A stretch of DNA of 25,239 nucleotides from Acanthamoeba sp. SK_2022b (lineage: Eukaryota > Discosea > Longamoebia > Acanthamoebidae), in assembly GCA_027943245.1 (NCBI GenBank), contig JANDJZ010000019.1:1-25239 (forward strand), in the 5' to 3' direction. Positions within the stretch are counted from its first letter, which is position 1, and every line of letters starts with the position of its first letter. Below are positions 19,025 to 25,239 of this stretch, piece after piece. The translations under genes were made by a program, and so were the position numbers. Under the pieces are notes generated by a model. It ran no database searches. It was not told the origin of the DNA and saw only the letters and a list, made by a program, of their open reading frames with translations.

Positions 19025-20035
19025 ATGGGTGCCGGTGTCTCGTCGAACGGAGGACCGCTTTGGACCCAACCAGTCTCGGTCGGGTGTTTGGCGCCAGCGC
19101 CGCCGTCGTCGCTCATCGCCACGCCCGTTACCAGCCTCCTCAATGGCACATGTGGTCGTCCACCGGCGCGTGTGACCACCCTCGGCGACGGCTGGCTCCT
19201 CATGCAACAACCCGCCCCCGCGTCTCTGTGGGGTAGAATGTTAGGCTCCAAGCGCGCGCCGCCGAGACCCAACTGTCAGCCGTCGCCCCAGGGCTGTTGG
19301 AACCTGTCGGGTGCGTCGGTCAGGAAACAACAGGCCAACAGCGCGAATGCAACCATCAACACTGACGGCAGCGTTTGGGGTCAGTACTGGGTCAACGACG
19401 ACGAGGGACCCAGGTGTCGGCGCATCCAGCCGCCACAGGCCGACCAGCTGGCGTGTTGCTTGGGGCGCATCGACGACCCCGAGCGCTGTGGCGACAGCTG
19501 GTGCCCGACCAGCGACGCCTGCACGCAGACGCTGGCCTACTACTGCTCCGGCGTCGACAACGTGAGTGATCCGGCCTGTCGCGCCTTCTGCCGCGTCGAG
19601 GCCAACAAGCCCTACTTCGACCAGGCCATGCAGGCCCACTGCGCCTCGGCGAGGGGTAGCGGGTCGCCCGAGTGCGCCTGCATCGATTCGCCGGTCATTG
19701 CGCCCTCGTGCTTCGACCCGACGTGCATCGCCAGCGGTTACATGACGACCGACATGGCGCGGCAGGCGCGCGCGTGTCCCAGCATATGCGGTCAGGTCAT
19801 CCAGTGCATCACCCCCGGCACCTGTCGCATCGACAAGAATAGCTTCAACCCCATCTGTCCGGCGTCGGGGACAGCGGCTGGTCGCCAGCAGGAGGTCGCT
19901 GGTGCCATCGTCGTCGGGTCGTCGTCATCGCGTGGCCGTCATCCGGTACATGCGTCGCTGGCGCATGGTCTCCTGCCGCTACTGCCGATGGCGCTCCTTA
20001 TCGTTGTGGTCTTCCTTCTCCTTAGGAGGCGCTAG
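19025..20035 (+). CDS. L1R/F9L-like myristoylated membrane protein of large DNA virus origin
   Basis: An intronless 336-residue frame. It begins MGAGVSS, a good N-myristoylation signal with Gly2. It is rich in cysteines, several closely spaced (CC, CGDSWC, CAC, CSGVDN...C..FC), with WGQYWVNDDEGPRC upstream of them. A C-terminal hydrophobic segment (about residues 314-332) is followed by an Arg-rich tail. Myristoylated N-terminus, paired cysteines and a single C-terminal anchor are the hallmarks of the poxvirus L1R/F9L family. Members occur widely in nucleocytoplasmic large DNA viruses and sit in the virion membrane entry-fusion machinery. The frame is intact, and GC-rich like its surroundings. 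Its neighbours are also intronless, and one is a capsid gene. The most likely source is a virus of amoebae. Expression is unknown. Confidence 0.75.
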   Translation: MGAGVSSNGGPLWTQPVSVGCLAPAPPSSLIATPVTSLLNGTCGRPPARVTTLGDGWLLMQQPAPASLWGRMLGSKRAPPRPNCQPSPQGCWNLSGASVRKQQANSANATINTDGSVWGQYWVNDDEGPRCRRIQPPQADQLACCLGRIDDPERCGDSWCPTSDACTQTLAYYCSGVDNVSDPACRAFCRVEANKPYFDQAMQAHCASARGSGSPECACIDSPVIAPSCFDPTCIASGYMTTDMARQARACPSICGQVIQCITPGTCRIDKNSFNPICPASGTAAGRQQEVAGAIVVGSSSSRGRHPVHASLAHGLLPLLPMALLIVVVFLLLRRR

Positions 20036-20142
20036 TAAATTGAAGTCCACCCTTCTTTGTCCAAGAGAGAGTTTTTTTTGTGTGCGTCTGCGCTCCAGTG
20101 AAGAGCGTTTACAGCTGCACTGCCGTCGCCGTCGCCTCCGCT

Positions 20143-21567
<1,425 letters not shown>

Positions 21568-21846
21568 CCGGGTGGCCTACGCCGTTCCGCCGCTCCTCCC
21601 CAGCCTACCCACCTACTCTGGCGAGATGAAGCGACTCACCGACCTACTGCTCCATAGCCTCAGATGCGACGGCTACGAGGCGGCGGTCTTGCCGGCGACG
21701 ACGGAGGTCGCCAGTGGACGGTGAGCATCGCATTTCCGCGCCTGCCCGAACACAAAAAGAAGAGGAAGAGCCTCAAAGCAACCAAGAGCAACCGGGATCC
21801 CTTCCATGAGCTTTTGCAAAGCGCGACACGCGAACGAAGGAAGTGA

Positions 21847-21983
21847 GGAGTGTCAAATGTTTGTTGTTATATTTAGGACGCACTGATGGCCATCATAACA
21901 CACATTCATTCATACATAGATACATACATACTGAGATGTATATATATATATATATATAACCTCAATATACCGAGCTCCTCCGT
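21847..21983. other. AT-rich gap with (TA)n tract between convergent viral ORFs
   Basis: About 137 bases, much more AT-rich than the coding sequence either side, with CATACATA repeats and a (TA)n run near 21940-21958. It may hold transcription ends for both convergent genes. No hairpin can be called. Confidence 0.6.
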
Positions 21984-22934
21984 TTAGTTGGCGTACATGA
22001 GGCCGGCCATGCCACTGGCGATACGGATGACGTTGTGACCAGAGCGTACACCCTGATCTGACCATTCCACGGCTGGCCCTGTGTGTCAGGGTAGTCGGAG
22101 TTGAGGGGCGTGGGGAAGGTGAACCGCAGGGTCACGTTGTCGATCCTGGACATGTTGAGAGAGCCCGACGGCTGCTTGACATCCTCGGGGAAGAGGGCGA
22201 ACGAATAGGTGTAGATGAAGGAGTTGGGGATCGACGTGTGGTGCTGGTGAGGCTGGACAGTGCGGTAATAGATGGCAGGGTGTTCGAGGGTGCGGGCGTG
22301 TCCATTGAGCTGGAGCTGGGCGGACTGGATGGGATCGAACACGATACCGGCAGCGAGGCCGGCGGGCTTGGTGATGGCCTGGCCACCGTTGCCGCCGGGT
22401 GGGGCAAAGGAGTTGCCAGCAAAGTTGAACCAGTCCTTACCACCACCCCCACCAATGGGGTCAACGCCGGGGCTACCGGGCACGTAGGGATCGACCGTGA
22501 GCGCCGAGTCGAGCTGGCACACCCACAGGAGCTCCTTCACGGGGTGGTTGAACTGGAGGCGGACGGCCTGTGAGGTGCTGCCGTTGTGCGGCTCGGCACC
22601 GGTGAACTGAACCTGATTGATGAGGTACTCGTGCATCTGCTGGGCAAACATGCGACGCTTGAGGGTGTCGAGGAAGATGTAGTTGACCAGGATGAGCATG
22701 TTGGACACCTCGCCGGTGCATAGCGAGCGTGGCCGGGTTGTTGGCCTCGCCCGAGCGCACAATGAGCTTGTCGAGCGAGCGCGTCTTGACCGACAGCTTA
22801 GCCTCGTGGTACTGGAGCGCGATGAGGGGCAGTGCCTCCGAGTAGTCCCTGTTGAACCAGAAGCGGAGTGGGACGTACAGGTGCTGGGTCTGGAAGCCGT
22901 ACTCAATCAGCTGACCGGTGGTCTCGGCGTAGCC
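21984..22934 (-). pseudogene. Large DNA virus major capsid protein, frameshifted and 5'-truncated
   Basis: The double jelly-roll major capsid protein forms the icosahedral shell of nucleocytoplasmic large DNA viruses. The minus strand shows its typical segments: YVPLRFWFNRDY and ALPLIALQYHEAKLSV near 22800-22890, FNHPVKELLWVCQ near 22530, YSFALFPEDVKQPSG near 22170-22200, and RIDNVTLRF near 22120. The gene is broken three ways. The reading frame changes near 22711-22745, it changes again near 22036-22050 shortly before the natural stop at 21984-21986, and the N-terminal part (roughly 200 residues in typical capsid proteins) is missing. The 5' break falls at 22934, immediately against a telomere-like tract. 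It cannot encode a working capsid as it stands. No introns are present. Confidence 0.9.
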
Positions 22935-22937
22935 TAG

Positions 22938-22956
22938 TTAGGGTTTAGGGTTAGGG
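22938..22956 (+). repeat. Interstitial telomeric sequence at the capsid gene break
   Basis: TTAGGG, TTTAGGG, TTAGGG in the same orientation as the chromosome end, flanked on both sides by CTAG. The same mix of 6- and 7-base units begins the terminal array at 24742. Confidence 0.95.
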
Positions 22957-23199
22957 CTAGAGCACAAAGCTACAGATCATCCTACATTATTGAATACTAT
23001 ATGCTTTTGTAGAGCAAGAGCTCAGCTACAAGATACACTTGTCTAATTCTCATATCGTTACGTCGTTACAGAGTTAGACGCCAATCTTTGAATTTTATAT
23101 GGAACACGCCCTATACAAAGGCCCTATCCATTACAAAAAAAGTCTGTGGTTTTTGTTTTCTACACATACAATTAAGCATTATTCAGATGTGATAATTCA

Positions 23200-23590
23200 C
23201 GCTCTATTCAATGGCACAAACGAATAGCACTGATATGTCCAAGTATCAGAGATAGAGAATTTACAATGTTAATTTTTGGAAAAGTTGACCCAGGTTGTTT
23301 TTTAAATTGTGGGCTAACAAAGATAGCTAGACCAAAACAGACAGCAGAAAACCCTTTTTTGGGGGTGGGTAAAGGGTATCACAAGTGTTGTTTGGAGGTC
23401 ATGCATCCCAAGTACAAGAAAGCTTTGATATGGTGTGTCCTACAGACAAAGAAATCGTTGGTGCATTTCACAGGCTCTAACTCTGCATCCGTGTCTCCAT
23501 GTTGCACGCAGTATGGTGCGTTGTGTTCAGCTCATCAAGGGCTATGCAATGGTATGTAAAACAAAACTTTTTTGCAACATTGACCCCATG
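23200..23590 (+). repeat. Subtelomeric repeat, copy 1
   Basis: It contains GAGATAGAGAATTTACAAT, TTGTGGGCTAACAAAGATAG, CTAGACCAAAACAGACAG and CAAGGGCTATGCAATGGTAT, all found again in the same order in copy 2. It is the shorter, probably more compact copy. Confidence 0.85.
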
Positions 23591-23702
23591 TGTGTTGCCT
23601 GTTGGCAATCAGGACCTGGTGTTTTGGGGGTATTTTTACCTGTGAGTCTCCTGCCTTGCCTCTTCCCCCCCCTGATATCAAGCATTGTAAATATACTATA
23701 GC

Positions 23703-24265
23703 TTACGCTCTACCTGATGGTGCAAACAAAAATCCATGATCTGTCCAAGTAAAGGAGATAGAGAATTTACAATATTTTATTTTGAGCAATTTCAAGTGCA
23801 AAAAAATCATGGATCTCAGGAAGAACTGGTCTACACCAACTCAATGCATCCTCATTAGAATCAGCATTACTCAGGCATAAGTTGAGTGGATGACACAGTC
23901 ATTGTGGATGAAAAACAAAAAAAAAAAGGGAAGAGAGCCCATTTGTATGGGGCAAAATGGGTGGTTGTAAATTCAATTGTGGGCTAACAAAAAGAGCTAG
24001 ACCAAAACAGACAGTGGGAAACGTGTTTTTGGGGGGGCATAAAGGGTGTACAAGTCCTTTGGTGTCATGCTCTCCAAGTACAAGATAGCTGATTATATAC
24101 CAGTGACATGGTGTTCAGCACAGGGCACTGTGCATATTCTGAAATCAAGCTCTAACTCTGCATCCTTGTTGCTGTGTTGCATGTGGTACAGTGCGTTGTG
24201 TTCAGCTCAGCAAGGGCTATGCAATGGTATGTAAAACAAAACTTTTGCAAAATTGGACTCCTTGT
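23703..24265 (+). repeat. Subtelomeric repeat, copy 2
   Basis: It has the same ordered blocks as copy 1, but with about 180 extra bases between the first block (ending near 23775) and the second (starting near 23975). The last ~100 bases are the best conserved. The tandem arrangement suggests a subtelomeric family likely present on other chromosome ends. Confidence 0.85.
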
Positions 24266-24741
24266 TGACTTGTAGGCAAAATGGGCAGCATAGAGCTACA
24301 ACTGCTACAGAAGAAGCTACCCTATTGTCTTTGGGCTCATTAGAAAGCCAATAAAATGATGACAAAGGCATACAATCAATAATTGAAGCAAAACTTGCCC
24401 ACAAGAGAGATACCAAAAAAAAAATTATATCCATCACAGCAAATATTGCTTGTAAAATGTATAACTGGCTAGCAAAGGGAGAAAAGCACAAGTAAACATG
24501 TGGATATCATTACTGACAGTCAATGAATACCTGTATACATACAAGCAGCAAAAATATCAAGGTTATGGAATAGATAAACAAATAATACATGAAAAAAGCA
24601 TGTCAAAAAATCCCAATTAATTGTATAAAATAGCATACTGGCTTGTACGTTGTCTGTGTAAGATGCCACTAGCAGGTCTGTACTCAGTGTTGAGTGCGCT
24701 ACAAGGTGACATGTAACATGTGTACATTTAATGACTTTACC

Positions 24742-24754
24742 TTAGGGTTAGGGT

Positions 24755-24789
<35 letters not shown>

Positions 24790-25239
24790 GGTTAGGGTTA
24801 GGGTTAGGGTTAGGGTTAGGGTTAGGGTTAGGGTTAGGGTTAGGGTTAGGGTTAGGGTTAGGGTTAGGGTTAGGGGTTAGGGTTAGGGTTAGGGTTAGGG
24901 TTAGGGTTAGGGTTAGGGTTAGGGTTAGGGTTAGGGTTAGGGTTAGGGTTAGGGTTAGGGTTAGGGTTAGGGTTAGGGTTAGGGTTAGGGTTAGGGTTAG
25001 GGTTAGGGTTAGGGTTAGGGTTAGGGTTAGGGTTAGGGTTAGGGTTAGGGTTAGGGTTAGGGTTAGGGTTAGGGTTAGGGTTAGGGTTAGGGTTAGGGTT
25101 AGGGTTAGGGTTAGGGTTAGGGTTAGGGTTAGGGTTAGGGTTAGGGTTAGGGTTAGGGTTAGGGTTAGGGTTAGGGTTAGGGTTAGGGTTAGGGTTAGGG
25201 TTAGGGTTAGGGTTAGGGTTAGGGTTAGGGTTAGGGTTA
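24742..25239 (+). repeat. Terminal telomere array (TTAGGG)n
   Basis: About 80 units of TTAGGG run to the end of the window with the G-rich strand pointing right, as expected at a right-hand chromosome end. The first units include TTTAGGG variants, and one TTAGGGG unit lies near 24871. From there to the end the array is regular. Confidence 0.98.

Larger units (their letters stand above)
22957..24741. other. AT-rich subtelomeric region, no genes
   Basis: About 1.8 kb of AT-rich sequence lies between the interstitial and terminal telomeric repeats. No frame shows protein-like content and composition differs sharply from the GC-rich region to the left. The main content is a diverged duplication, listed separately, plus short homopolymer runs. 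Confidence 0.85.

Noticed and set aside
24742..25239. CRISPR-like or satellite array
   Set aside because: It is a plain hexanucleotide telomere with no spacers, located at the sequence end.

Overview
The window is the right-hand end of a nuclear chromosome from a GC-rich, intron-dense protist. The best guess is Acanthamoeba or a close relative. This rests on short GT-AG introns, strongly GC-biased third codon positions, a TTAGGG terminal telomere, and giant-virus-like genes next to ordinary host genes. The species call is inference. Gene models below were spliced by eye; in each, the exon lengths sum to whole codons.

Layout. (1) 1-3300: a non-LTR retrotransposon (LINE) on the minus strand, running off the left edge. 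It has a polar ORF1-like reading frame, an RRM-containing frame and an APE-type endonuclease; the RT is outside the window. (2) 3300-4971: low-information sequence with a possible broken plus-strand gene and a long (GT)n tract. (3) 4972-6264: the 3' part of a DNA ligase III gene fused to a macrodomain-like tail, with no catalytic core visible upstream. (4) 6316-8954: a four-exon transposase-like gene on the minus strand, lying where the ligase/macrodomain gene should continue. (5) 9198-18854: ordinary host genes. These are casein kinase 2 alpha, a UBA-BTB-BACK-SPRY protein, an F-box/WD40 protein, an acyl-CoA dehydrogenase divergent from it, and a small disordered protein. (6) 19025-22934: an intronless block that looks derived from a large DNA virus. 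It holds an intact L1R/F9L-like myristoylated membrane protein, a polyglutamine ORF, a small broken ORF, and a major capsid protein that is frameshifted and cut off. (7) 22938-24741: a 19-bp interstitial telomeric tract exactly at the capsid break, then AT-rich subtelomeric DNA with a duplicated unit. (8) 24742-25239: the terminal (TTAGGG)n array.

How the parts relate. The host genes do not form a pathway, but two are probable ubiquitin-ligase adaptors (BTB for cullin-3, F-box for SCF) and one is a DNA-repair fragment. The distal 6 kb records events at a chromosome end: viral DNA gained, capsid gene decayed and truncated, telomeric DNA joined at the break, and more subtelomeric DNA lying outside it. 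The strongest leads are the viral block and its telomeric junction, the UBA-BTB-BACK-SPRY architecture, the ligase III-macrodomain fusion, and complementary microsatellites flanking single exons in two genes.
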